Assembly (NCBI RefSeq): GCF_000169435.1
Contig: NZ_AAYB01000003.1
Span: 335,440-399,439 of the forward strand
DNA length: 64,000 bases
Direction of reading: 5' to 3'
Origin: Roseobacter sp. CCS2
Lineage (GTDB): Bacteria > Pseudomonadota > Alphaproteobacteria > Rhodobacterales > Rhodobacteraceae
The notes beneath the pieces were generated by a model that had not been told where the DNA came from, searched no databases, and saw only the letters and a program-made list of their open reading frames with translations. Of the stretch, positions 52,569 to 61,280 are shown in pieces (within the stretch, counting starts at the first letter, position 1; the number at the start of each line of letters is the position of its first letter). The position numbers were made by a program, and so were the translations under genes.

Positions 52569-53044
52569 ATCGGCAATATCCTATCCCAGTTGTCAGAAAG
52601 ATGCAGCCTACGGCCAGTTTGCGCAATCTGTCTCACTGTATAGGCGCAGATATTTGGTTCAACAGATCGAATGGCAGCAGTCTTCCATCATAAAATGTGA
52701 AAATGTTTTGGCCAAGCCGCTTAACGGGCGGGCCAGAACCCACAGGAAAGCGCTGGTCACGATGTAGCACATCGTGCCTTTGGGCATGACGGCATAGGCG
52801 TCGGTGAATATCGCGCGGTTGGTCACTAGCTCATCTTGGCTCGGGTGCTCACCGGTGGGTACGTCCTATTTTCTTGGTATGCCTGCTGCGATATTTTGGT
52901 GCGTTCGCAGACTATGCAGCGCGCAAGAAATAGACGCCATCCTGAAATAAGAAACAGCGCCGTTGGCTGGCCTGCTTGTTCAGATCCTAGGCGCGATGGG
53001 CAGCCGGTGGCGCTTAAGCTGATCTTAAGCCGCAGCGCGGATAA
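52569..53044. other. Intergenic region without recognisable gene
   Basis: About 475 bp between the EamA gene and the chemoreceptor remnant. The missing sensor, TM and HAMP parts of the chemoreceptor are not found here in any frame. Confidence 0.5.
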
Positions 53045-53938
53045 GACCACGAACGCAATCTGAAAAGACTTGAGGTAGCCTCTGATGATCTGTCGCGCCG
53101 CACCGAAAACCAGGCCGCAACCTTGGAACAAACGGCAGCGGCGCTGGATGAAATGACTGCAAGCGTCAAATCAGCCGCGGATGGGGCCCGACAGGTCAAA
53201 GACGTTGTGTCAAGCGCGCGCAAGGATGCTGATGAAAGCGAACCTGTTGTCCAAGACACAGTGCGTGCCATGACCGAAATTGAAGGATCATCACAAGAGA
53301 TATCGCAGATTATTGGTGTGATTGACGACATCGCATTCCAGACCAACCTTCTGGCGCTGAATGCCGGGGTAGAGGCCGCACGCGCCGGTGAAGCCGGCCG
53401 TGGTTTTGCTGTTGTCGCCTCCGAAGTGCGTGCTTTGGCGCAACGTTCGTCCGATGCGGCCAAACAGATCAAATCCTTGATCGGCGAAAGCTCTGCGCAA
53501 GTGGCGCGCGGGGTCAATCTTGTCGGACAAGCAGGCGAGGTGCTGACAAAGATTGCCAGTCATATCAATCATATCTCTGATCTTGTGGCTGAAATTGCAT
53601 CCGGCGCGGAAGAGCAATCAATTGGGATTGGCGAGATTAATATCGGGGTCACCCAACTTGATAAAGTTACTCAACAGAACGCCGCCATGGTCGAAGAAGC
53701 GACAGCAAGCAGCCACGCTTTGAACGGCGATGCCGCAGAACTGGAACAACTGGTCAATCAGTTCCAACTGGATGATGCGCAGGTCACGCGCAAACCGGTG
53801 GCCGATAATATTAGCGAATTCGTGCCACAACCAGCGATACAAGAACAAGCAGAGCCGGACCATAATCGGCCTGCCGCTGCCGCTGCAGGCGGCGGCAGAC
53901 GGGCACAACATGCAGAAGATATGTGGCAAGATTTCTAG
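53045..53938 (+). pseudogene. 5'-truncated methyl-accepting chemotaxis protein
   Basis: The frame is open from a TAA at 53042 and reads directly into the cytoplasmic signalling domain: [20 protein letters not shown], methylation-helix [20 protein letters not shown], hairpin tip [37 protein letters not shown], then the second helix to [18 protein letters not shown]. Ligand-binding, TM and HAMP regions are missing and no good start codon exists. The C-terminal tail is full, without a CheR-binding pentapeptide. Probably a decayed gene; a soluble fragment initiated at the TTG 53123 is the alternative. Confidence 0.8.
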
Positions 53939-54038
53939 TCTGGCGAAGGGCTATTTTCATGTACATCAGTGGAGTGAAAGCGTGCGCACAGCGGATGTTT
54001 CCACATCATCATATCGTAGCATAATATTGGGGTAATTA

Positions 54039-54113
54039 TGGCTCCGACGGTAGGGATCGAACCTACGACCAATTGATTAACAGTCAACTGCTCTACCGCT
54101 GAGCTACGTCGGA
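54039..54113 (-). tRNA. tRNA-Asn(GTT)
   Basis: On the minus strand TCCGACG pairs with CGTCGGA, followed by G and encoded CCA. The D arm is AGCTCAGCGGTAGAGC, the anticodon loop CTGTTAA (anticodon GTT) and the T arm GTAGG-TTCGATC-CCTAC. No long variable arm. Confidence 0.96.
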
Positions 54114-54201
54114 ACACTCGCGCCCATATAGCAATGCGATTCCGAGAGGTCCAGAGGGATTTGTCCCGATTTGTGAAACTTTTGAAATGCCGCAGCGGAC
54201 A

Positions 54202-55104
54202 TCAGGATTTTACAAAAGTGGCCGTCGTCGAAAGAACGGGATGGGCGGTAACTTTTCCCTTTTGGTAAAGATCGACCAGATGCGCAAAGACATTGCGCGC
54301 CGCAGCGGCACGCAAGCCCGGCGTCACGTCATGATATACCGTTGCGGTGATTTCCGCGATACGGGTTGGCCGATCTGACAGGGCAGACAGGATTTGCGCT
54401 TCGCGGTCCAGCCGGTGATTTACCAACCACGCAAGACGCGCCTTGGGATCAGCGATCGGTGCGCCATGACTGGGGTAGAAAACGGATGCCTCGCAGGTTT
54501 TAAGACGTGCACAGGATACCATGAAATCCGTCAAATCCCCATCAGGCGGCGAAACAAGAGAGCTGGCCCATCCCATCACATGATCACCGGTGAAAATGGC
54601 ATCACGCCACATAAAGCTAAGGTGATTGCCAATATGCCCGGGCGTATGGATCGCTGTGATTTGCCCGCAGTCAGCCGTTAGCACCTCACCATCTTGCAAA
54701 TATCTGTCCGGTTTGAAGTCACGATCAATCCCTTCACCACCACCTGCCAGACCTTCGCGCGCCAATTGCGCCATAATGGCACTGCGGCCCGCGGTGCTGT
54801 CGCCGTAAGCATAGACCAGTGCGCCCGTAAGCGATGAGAGTGCTGTCGCAAGCGGTGAGTGATCGAGATGACTGTGTGTCAGCAAAATATGTGAAACAGG
54901 TCGCCCCGCAATAACGCGCTCTAGTGCCCGCAAATGGGTCGAATCGGCCGGTCCTGGGTCGATGATTACCAGCTGCGCACAGCCCAGCACATATGTATTT
55001 GTACCCAGATACGTCATAGGCGAGGGGTTGGGCGCCAATACCAACGCCAGATCATCAGCCAGTTTGAGCGGTTGCCCCGCGATTGGTGCGAAAGGCGCGT
55101 TCAC
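54202..55104 (-). CDS. MBL-fold metallo-hydrolase (LACTB2-like)
   Basis: A 300-residue protein. The zinc motif HSHLDH (His77, His79, Asp81, His82) is in ILLTHSHLDHSPLA. GTNTYVLGCAQLVIIDPGPA is the N-terminal strand pair, and TPGHIGNHLSF and FTGDHVMGW supply further ligands. A C-terminal winged-helix-like part (DREAQILSALSDRPTRIAEI) marks the LACTB2/glyoxalase II-like branch, which includes endoribonucleases and thioesterases. It diverges from the EnvZ-like kinase gene with a 41-bp gap. Confidence 0.9.
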   Translation of the reverse strand: MNAPFAPIAGQPLKLADDLALVLAPNPSPMTYLGTNTYVLGCAQLVIIDPGPADSTHLRALERVIAGRPVSHILLTHSHLDHSPLATALSSLTGALVYAYGDSTAGRSAIMAQLAREGLAGGGEGIDRDFKPDRYLQDGEVLTADCGQITAIHTPGHIGNHLSFMWRDAIFTGDHVMGWASSLVSPPDGDLTDFMVSCARLKTCEASVFYPSHGAPIADPKARLAWLVNHRLDREAQILSALSDRPTRIAEITATVYHDVTPGLRAAAARNVFAHLVDLYQKGKVTAHPVLSTTATFVKS

Positions 55105-55145
55105 AATCGCTTTCCGTTTCCGGTCAAGGCGGCTAGCGTAGTTCT

Positions 55146-56465
55146 ATGTTCTTTGTTTGGCTCAAGAAATACATGCCGCGTGGCATTTACGCCCGGGCGG
55201 CGCTTATTCTGGTGCTGCCTGTTTTGCTGTTGCAATTGCTGGTCTCGGTTGTGTTTATCCAACGCCATTTTGAGGGCGTAACCCGGCTTATGACAAGTGC
55301 TGTTAATATTGAGCTGCGGTTTTTGGTCGATACCGCAAATGCGCAGCCCGATCTGACAAGCGCGCGCAGCGCTGTCGGACAAATTGATGCCCCCTTGGAA
55401 ATTGCGACGGTCCTGCCTGCCGATGATGCGATTTCCGAGGATATACGGCCCTTTGCCGATCTTACCGGCCATACGGTAATTGAAACGTTGCGCGACGGTG
55501 TCGCGGGCATTCTTGGCGTTTCATTGGAAGATCGCCGTCGTGTGATCGTTTGGGCCGAAACGCGCCATGGCCCGATGAAAATGGAGCTTAGGCGCCGTCG
55601 TGTTTCGGCATCAAATCCGCATCAGTTGATTGTGATCATGGTCGTCTTGGGCGCGCTGATGACGGCTATTGCGTATCTTTTCTTGCGCAATCAGTTGCGT
55701 CCTATCAAACGCATGGCACGTGCCGCCGCCGATTACGGCAAAGGGCGGATTACCCCGTTTACGCCAACAGGCGCTGTCGAGGTGCGCGCGGCTGGCATGG
55801 CTTTTCTGGATATGCGCAACAGGCTAGAGCGGCAGACCCAAAGCCGCACCATGATGTTGTCTGGTGTCAGCCATGACTTACGCACGCCGTTGACCCGCAT
55901 GCGTCTTGGCCTATCCATGTTGGACCCGAAGGATGCCGAACCGCTGGTCCATGATGTCGATGACATGGAACGGCTTTTAAACGCCTTCCTTGATTTTGCG
56001 CGCACCGATGCCGGCGACAGTCTGGAGGCAACAAAGCCTTCTGACATCGTGCATGCCGTTTTGGATAATGCCAAACGGATGGGGCAGGATGTAACATTGG
56101 GCGCGATGGAGGGATCAGATGACCCGGTGAGCCTGCGTCCACTGGCGATCCGCCGCGCTTTGGATAATCTGATTGGGAATGCGCTGCGCTATGGCAAGAA
56201 GGCGGAAATCGGGGTCAGTGTTACCGACCGCGCGATCCGGTTCTGGGTCGAAGATGACGGCCCCGGTATCCCACCTGAGCAGCGTGATGAGGCGCTTAGC
56301 CCCTTTGTGCGGCTTGATCCGGCGCGCAATCAGGATAAGGGCAGTGGCGTTGGACTGGGGCTTTCCATCGTGGCCGACATCGCACGAACCCATGGTGGTG
56401 TTTTGCGGTTGGGTGAAAGCAAAAGACTGGGCGGTCTGAAGGCAGAGCTTGTTTTGGCCCTTTAG
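55146..56465 (+). CDS. EnvZ/ChvG-type sensor histidine kinase
   Basis: A 439-residue membrane kinase: TM1 about 18-40, periplasmic domain to about 160, TM2 about 161-181, HAMP (RPIKRMARAAADYGKG), H box SGVSHDLRTPLTRMR with His243, N box NLIGNALRYG, G1 DDGPGIP and G2 GSGVGLGLSI. The short periplasmic domain and RQTQSRTMMLSGVSHD lead-in resemble EnvZ of Rhodobacteraceae. No response regulator adjoins it, so its OmpR-like partner must be elsewhere. Confidence 0.88.
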   Translation: MFFVWLKKYMPRGIYARAALILVLPVLLLQLLVSVVFIQRHFEGVTRLMTSAVNIELRFLVDTANAQPDLTSARSAVGQIDAPLEIATVLPADDAISEDIRPFADLTGHTVIETLRDGVAGILGVSLEDRRRVIVWAETRHGPMKMELRRRRVSASNPHQLIVIMVVLGALMTAIAYLFLRNQLRPIKRMARAAADYGKGRITPFTPTGAVEVRAAGMAFLDMRNRLERQTQSRTMMLSGVSHDLRTPLTRMRLGLSMLDPKDAEPLVHDVDDMERLLNAFLDFARTDAGDSLEATKPSDIVHAVLDNAKRMGQDVTLGAMEGSDDPVSLRPLAIRRALDNLIGNALRYGKKAEIGVSVTDRAIRFWVEDDGPGIPPEQRDEALSPFVRLDPARNQDKGSGVGLGLSIVADIARTHGGVLRLGESKRLGGLKAELVLAL

Positions 56466-56489
56466 GTCAGGCCTGCGCGAATAAATGTG

Positions 56490-56516
56490 AAGCCCATGAT
56501 GACAGGGGCTTGTTTT
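56490..56516 (+). terminator. Terminator between the convergent kinase and binding-protein genes
   Basis: AAGCCC (56490-56495) and GGGCTT (56506-56511) form a 6-bp stem with a 10-nt loop, followed by GTTTT. Confidence 0.5.
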
Positions 56517-56555
56517 ACTTGCTGGGCGTTCCCGATCGGATGATGCTACAGCGTG

Positions 56556-57593
56556 TCATGGTTGTACAACGGCGTCGCTCCAGGCGCGTAGAAACGCGTC
56601 GCGGTTCAGTTTGTCGAGATAGACAAGCAGCGCCGGACCAAGCCGGATGGGACCATAGGCGCGTGCTTCTGGCGTGTCAGCGGCACCCAATGGGGGCAGG
56701 GCCCAAACCGACGACGTCTCGCGCATCCCTTCCTGCAATAGCCGGTCAAGAAACAATCCCGCGCCTTCTGTTTCGGTGGCTGTCACGGGGATCAGTGCCG
56801 TGCGCAGCATCACGGTGGCATAATCTTCCAACTCAAGAATTTCGAGCCGGTCATCACGCGCGATCCGTTCTGCCGCGTAAGAACCAAGTACGTTATAGGC
56901 GAGGGTAAGGCGCCCAGCGGCCACATCGTCAATCATCTGTGCAGAGCAACAATAAAGCGCGGTCCCCCGCGTGCCCATCAGTTCTGACAGCCGCCAGTAC
57001 GTATCGGAATTGCGCGCTTCTTGTGTGGCAAAAAGATAGCCCAGACCGCTGGTGCGTACATCATACGTGCCGATCGTATTTTCAAACTTTTCGGGGCTTT
57101 GGCGCAGTAATGTGATCAGCTCTTGCCGGGTTGTCGGGCGGTCCAACCCGGCAAAAAGATCTCGCGAAATGACAGCGACGGCGGGTTCGGCGGTGAAGGC
57201 AAAAACCTGATTGCGCCAACCGGCCCAGACCGGCAAAGCGTCAGTCACTTGCGAGCTATAGGCCTGTGCCGCGCCATCATTGGCCAGTTGAAATTGAAGG
57301 TCCATGGCCGATGACATCGCAACATCAAAGACCGCTCCGCCCTTGATTGCATGGTGAAGCTCTGCGCTGGATGTCACGTAATAGTCGACGCCAATGGTCG
57401 GGTTTTCCGTTTGAAATTGCTGTATAAACGGCTCGAATACATCAAGATCGCCGGTAGAGATCACCTTGATTATCGTGTCACTGGTGCCTGGGTAGAACTT
57501 TTGGTCTTCAAGCTCTAACGCTGATAACGGACCTCCAAAAGCTGCCAAGCAAATGGCAGCTGTCAGGCCGCGGGCAAGATCAGTGAAACGCAT
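56556..57593 (-). CDS. Periplasmic ABC-type substrate-binding protein encoded with TctDE
   Basis: A 345-residue protein with an N-terminal signal peptide (TAAICLAAFGGPLSALE). The fold is of the Fe(III)/thiamine/sulfate binding-protein type (TIIKVISTGDLDVFEPFIQQ, GLGYLFATQEARNSDTY, AGRLTLAYNVLGSYA). No ABC permease or ATPase gene is present. The start lies 31 bp inside the end of tctE, so it is co-expressed with the two-component system. A role as periplasmic co-sensor feeding TctE is inferred. Confidence 0.8.
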   Translation of the reverse strand: MRFTDLARGLTAAICLAAFGGPLSALELEDQKFYPGTSDTIIKVISTGDLDVFEPFIQQFQTENPTIGVDYYVTSSAELHHAIKGGAVFDVAMSSAMDLQFQLANDGAAQAYSSQVTDALPVWAGWRNQVFAFTAEPAVAVISRDLFAGLDRPTTRQELITLLRQSPEKFENTIGTYDVRTSGLGYLFATQEARNSDTYWRLSELMGTRGTALYCCSAQMIDDVAAGRLTLAYNVLGSYAAERIARDDRLEILELEDYATVMLRTALIPVTATETEGAGLFLDRLLQEGMRETSSVWALPPLGAADTPEARAYGPIRLGPALLVYLDKLNRDAFLRAWSDAVVQP

Positions 57594-58960
57594 GCGCCTG
57601 CTCCATCTGTTGGGGTCGTTAACTTCAGGCGACCGCCATGGGCGATCAAAACCTCTTCGGCGATTGTCAGGCCAAGGCCAGAGCCCACAATCATATCAAC
57701 GTTGCCGCCGCGCTTGAACCGTTCGGTCAGTTCAGGCAGCGAGTTTGCAGAAAAGCCACGCCCATGATCACGTACAATCAACCGCCAATGCTGATCATCT
57801 GCACGATCCAGCGTTACTTTTATTTCTGTCTCTGCGGGCGAATATTTCACTGAATTGTCCAACACATTCCGCAGCGCGCTTTCCAGAAGGATCGCATCAC
57901 CCAAAACGTTGGCCGGACCGTTCCCTTCAAGTTCGATTGCGATATCTTTCATCTCGGCGGTTGGTTGCAGCCCTTCGGTCACGCGCGCGGCAAGATCAGC
58001 CAGATCGACCTGTTCTTGCGTCAACGCATCAGCGCGAAAACTGACCGTGGCATGATCCAAAAGTTGACTGGCCGAACGCGAGCTTTCATCAACAGCACGG
58101 ATAATCCGACGCAACATCTGCTTTTCGTCGTCTTTTTCAACGGTATGCAGTGCCAATTCTGCCTGTGCGCGTACCGTAGCGAGGGGGGTACGCACGCGAT
58201 GTGCGGCCTCGGCGATAAATTCTTCGGAGCGCCGGATGGATTGCCCTAGCCGCTCCATCAGGCGGTTAAGGGCGATCAAAAGCGGGGACAGTTCATCGGG
58301 GACCTTGCGGCGCAAGGGGCGCAGATCAGATGGACCGCGTCGGGTGACAGCTTGCGCGAAACTATTGAGTGGTTTCAGGGCATTGCCCGCAGCAAACGCA
58401 CCCAGTCCAACGGCAAGTATAAAAAGCGCCACAGACAATACTGCCGCAGTTTGGGACAGCCCCGATCCAATCGCTTCCACGCCAGTACGGGTTTGCGCGA
58501 CAGTCACCAAAACGGGGACGGGTTGCTGACCTGCAAGAACGGTGCGCCTGACGGTCACCGTGCGTACCTGATCGCCCCGATAATCAATGGTCCTGACAGC
58601 AATGTCACCCGGCCGTTCAGGCGTGCTGGGTGGGATCAGATCATCATATCCGGTGAGCGTTTCATCATTCGCAGCCACCCGGTAGAACACGCGGTCTTCG
58701 CCAATCGCACCCAGCATGGCAAAGGCAGAGTAGGGCAGTTCCAGCAGGATGGTGCCTTGTTCGCTCCGCAAAGCCTCGGCGATAGTGGTTGCTGATGCCA
58801 CCAACACACTGTCTTGTGTCCGCTCTGCCGCCTCGCGGGCAAAGCTGGTGACCATCCACCAAGACAAAATTGCCAAAACCGCGGCAATGCCCGCCAATAG
58901 GATCGTCAGGCGTTGTCCTATGGACCGCCACCAAAATGGGCCGGCGGTTGCATCGCTCAT
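57563..58960 (-). CDS. tctE: TctE-like sensor histidine kinase
   Basis: A 465-residue kinase: TM1 about 18-38, periplasmic domain to about 168, TM2 about 170-190, HAMP, H box FIAEAAHRVRTPLATVR with His254, N box LLESALRNVLDNSVKYS (part), G1 DHGRGF and G2 GSGLGLTIAEE. It overlaps tctD by four bases (ATGA) and is divergent from tctCBA, the classic arrangement for control of tricarboxylate uptake. Confidence 0.9.
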   Translation of the reverse strand: MSDATAGPFWWRSIGQRLTILLAGIAAVLAILSWWMVTSFAREAAERTQDSVLVASATTIAEALRSEQGTILLELPYSAFAMLGAIGEDRVFYRVAANDETLTGYDDLIPPSTPERPGDIAVRTIDYRGDQVRTVTVRRTVLAGQQPVPVLVTVAQTRTGVEAIGSGLSQTAAVLSVALFILAVGLGAFAAGNALKPLNSFAQAVTRRGPSDLRPLRRKVPDELSPLLIALNRLMERLGQSIRRSEEFIAEAAHRVRTPLATVRAQAELALHTVEKDDEKQMLRRIIRAVDESSRSASQLLDHATVSFRADALTQEQVDLADLAARVTEGLQPTAEMKDIAIELEGNGPANVLGDAILLESALRNVLDNSVKYSPAETEIKVTLDRADDQHWRLIVRDHGRGFSANSLPELTERFKRGGNVDMIVGSGLGLTIAEEVLIAHGGRLKLTTPTDGAGACVSLILPAA

Positions 58961-59619
58961 GCCCAGTTCATCCGGTAACCGACACCGCGCACGGTTTCAA
59001 TCTCGACGCCCGCGGCGAACAAGCGTTTGCGCAGTCTTGCGACATAAACCTCAATCGCGTTTTCACTGACTTCCGCATCCTGCGAGAAAAGCCGGTCGAG
59101 CAGTTGTGATTTGGACAGGATTTGGCCTTTGTTCCGGGCAAACACCTCTAAAAGCCGCAGTTCGCGGTTGCGCAAAGGTTTCGTCTCACCGTCATGGCTT
59201 AGCGTGCCGCCAGAAGGATCAAACAACGCGTCACCCAAGGGTATCAAGGCTGGTGTCGGTGTGCCGCGCCTGCGCAGAACAGCACGACATCTGGCTTCTA
59301 ACTCTCCGAAATCAAAAGGTTTTGTGATATAATCGTCTGCGCCAAGATCAAGTGTATCAACACGATCAGAGACTTGACTGCGTGCGGTCAGCACAATGAC
59401 AGGCATACGCTCGGTTGTGCGTGTCTTGCGCAGGAATTCGCGCCCGTCACCGTCTGGCAGCATCACATCCAGCAGCATCAGGTCATAGTCGGCCACAGCC
59501 AGCCATTCATCAGCCTCTGCCAGCGTTTTTGCGTGATCAACGGCATGGCCATCCAGCGATAGCCGGGCAACAACCGCATCACCCAGTTCATTGTTATCTT
59601 CAACGAGCAAAAAGCGCAT
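58957..59619 (-). CDS. tctD: TctD-like OmpR-family response regulator
   Basis: A 220-residue protein with a receiver domain (acidic pocket VEDNNE, phospho-acceptor Asp51 in LMLLDVMLPDGDG, Lys in ITKPFDFGELEA) and an OmpR winged HTH (RNRELRLLEVFARNKGQILS, ENAIEVYVARLRKRL, VRGVGYRM). Likely activates the divergent tctCBA operon through the tandem repeats in the shared control region. Confidence 0.92.
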   Translation of the reverse strand: MRFLLVEDNNELGDAVVARLSLDGHAVDHAKTLAEADEWLAVADYDLMLLDVMLPDGDGREFLRKTRTTERMPVIVLTARSQVSDRVDTLDLGADDYITKPFDFGELEARCRAVLRRRGTPTPALIPLGDALFDPSGGTLSHDGETKPLRNRELRLLEVFARNKGQILSKSQLLDRLFSQDAEVSENAIEVYVARLRKRLFAAGVEIETVRGVGYRMNWA

Positions 59620-59643
59620 TGATCTTCGTCTCCCGTACCGCCC

Positions 59644-59661
59644 GTGTCAGGCTTGTGTCAG
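59644..59661. promoter_or_regulatory. Tandem repeat in tctD-tctC control region, candidate TctD site
   Basis: GTGTCAG at 59644-59650 and again at 59655-59661, one helical turn (11 bp) apart, each followed by GCTT or CTT. Direct repeats at this spacing are what OmpR-family dimers bind. They lie about 25-42 bp from the tctD start and 63-80 bp from tctC. Confidence 0.5.
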
Positions 59662-59685
59662 CTTGGCATGCGGTAGTGAACCATG

Positions 59686-59702
59686 GGCGGGGAATCCCCG
59701 CC
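59686..59702 (+). promoter_or_regulatory. Hairpin in the tctC leader
   Basis: GGCGGGG-AAT-CCCCGCC, a perfect 7-bp stem ending nine bases before the GGGAGG ribosome site of tctC. It may protect the mRNA 5' end. Confidence 0.5.
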
Positions 59703-59723
59703 TGTCAAATGGGAGGAAACCAC

Positions 59724-60707
59724 ATGACAATGAACATGACCCGCCGGGTTGTGATGGCCGCTGCTGCCGTCACGCTGGCATTCACAAACCCCGCTGCGGC
59801 GGATGGCCATCAGGTGATGGACGAGATTAACTTTCTGATCCCCGGCGGCGCTGGTGGCGGCTGGGACGGCACAGCGCGCGGCACAGGCGAGGCGCTGACA
59901 GGCGCGGGCCTTGTTGGCAACGCATCTTACGAAAACATGTCCGGTGGTGGCGGCGGTGTGGCGATTGCCCACCTGATTGAAAACGCGGATTCGCTGCCGA
60001 ATACGATGATGGTGAATTCCACGCCTATCGTGATCCGGTCGTTGACAGGCGTGTTCCCGCAAAGCTTTCGTGACCTGACACTTGTTGCAGGTACAATCGG
60101 TGACTACGCCACAATCGTTGTGAACACCGACAGCCCGATCCAGTCCATGGATGATCTGCTGGCCGCTTACCGTGCTGATGGCATGAGCTTTGCCATTGGT
60201 GGTGGGTCGGTCCCCGGTGGTTTGGATCACCTTGTGGCTGCGTCTGTGATGCAGGCGGCTGGCGAAGACCCGACCGCGTTCAACTACATCCCGTATGATG
60301 CCGGTGGCGCTGCGATGGCGGGTCTGCTGTCTGGCGAAATTCAGGCGCTTTCGACTGGTTTCTCCGAAGCAGTGACGCTGGCCCAGCAAGGTGAAGTCCG
60401 CATTCTTGGTGTCACATCGGATGAACGCGTTGCCGCGTTCGAAGATGCGCCAACCATGAAAGAGCAGGGCCTTGATACAACGTTCGTCAACTGGCGTGGT
60501 TTCTTTGCAGCCCCCGGTTTGCCTGATGACAAGCTGGCCATGATGCAGGATGCGATTGCCAAGATGTACGACACTCCTGAATGGGAAGAAGTGCGCGCAC
60601 GCAACGGTTGGGTCAACATCTACAACAATGGCGACGATTTCCGCACGTTCCTGGAAGAGCAGGAACAGGTGATCGGTGATCTGATGAAGACACTCGGCTT
60701 TCTTTAA
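59724..60707 (+). CDS. tctC: Tripartite tricarboxylate transporter substrate-binding protein TctC
   Basis: Periplasmic solute receptor of 327 residues. ATG 59724 follows a GGGAGG site and gives the signal peptide (TRRVVMAAAAVTLAFTNPAA-ADG). The mature start INFLIPGGAGGGWDGTARGT is the canonical PGGGWD-type loop, and IGGGSVPGGLDHL, YIPYDAGGAAMAGLLSGEIQ and FVNWRGFFAAPGLPD follow. It captures citrate or a related carboxylate for TctAB. First gene of tctCBA. Confidence 0.95.
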   Translation: MTMNMTRRVVMAAAAVTLAFTNPAAADGHQVMDEINFLIPGGAGGGWDGTARGTGEALTGAGLVGNASYENMSGGGGGVAIAHLIENADSLPNTMMVNSTPIVIRSLTGVFPQSFRDLTLVAGTIGDYATIVVNTDSPIQSMDDLLAAYRADGMSFAIGGGSVPGGLDHLVAASVMQAAGEDPTAFNYIPYDAGGAAMAGLLSGEIQALSTGFSEAVTLAQQGEVRILGVTSDERVAAFEDAPTMKEQGLDTTFVNWRGFFAAPGLPDDKLAMMQDAIAKMYDTPEWEEVRARNGWVNIYNNGDDFRTFLEEQEQVIGDLMKTLGFL

Positions 60708-60720
60708 GCGATAGTCACAA

Positions 60721-60748
60721 GACCGCCCCCCGGCGACGTGGGGCGGTC
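60721..60748 (+). promoter_or_regulatory. Intercistronic hairpin between tctC and tctB
   Basis: GACCGCCCC (60721-60729) and GGGGCGGTC (60740-60748) form a perfect 9-bp stem with a 10-nt loop and no T-run. It suits partial termination or 3' end protection giving more binding protein than permease. Confidence 0.65.
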
Positions 60749-60779
60749 ACAACATAAGAATTTTCGGGGAGGGAAGTTC

Positions 60780-61277
60780 ATGGCGCTGGATCGTTGGATC
60801 GCGCTGATCTTTGTCACATTTTGCTGCATTTATGGTTATGCTGCATTTTTCACGATGGATCAGCTTCTGCCCCCATTCATGCAACGTAATCCGGTCTGGC
60901 CGTCGACCTTTCCCAAGGTGCTGGCTGTGCTTGGGATCATCGTTGGCCTGATCGTCTTGTTTGGTGTTGAGAAAGCTGATGAAACTGAGGACGCCCCAAG
61001 TGCCACCGAGATCAATTATCGCCGGTTGGGCGACTATAAGATCGGGCAAGCATTGATGCTGCTGGGACTTATGGTGCTTTATGCGCTGATGCTGCGCCCT
61101 GCGGGTTTTCTGATTTCCACCACGACATTTTTGGTGATTGGCAGCACGATTCTTGGCGAACGCAAGTTCCATGTCATGATCCCTGTTGCGGCCCTTGCCA
61201 CAGGTTTTGTCTGGTATCTGGTGCAAGAGGTGCTGGGCATCTTCCTGCGTCCTTTTCCATTCTTCATGGGGATGTAG
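60780..61277 (+). CDS. tctB: Tripartite tricarboxylate transporter small membrane subunit TctB
   Basis: A 165-residue, four-TM protein (DRWIALIFVTFCCIYGYAAF, FPKVLAVLGIIVGLIVLFGV, QALMLLGLMVLYALMLRPAG, FHVMIPVAALATGFVWYLVQ). ATG 60780 follows GGGAGGGAAG. It pairs with TctA in the membrane. Four bases separate it from tctA. Confidence 0.9.
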   Translation: MALDRWIALIFVTFCCIYGYAAFFTMDQLLPPFMQRNPVWPSTFPKVLAVLGIIVGLIVLFGVEKADETEDAPSATEINYRRLGDYKIGQALMLLGLMVLYALMLRPAGFLISTTTFLVIGSTILGERKFHVMIPVAALATGFVWYLVQEVLGIFLRPFPFFMGM

Positions 61278-61280
61278 GTC

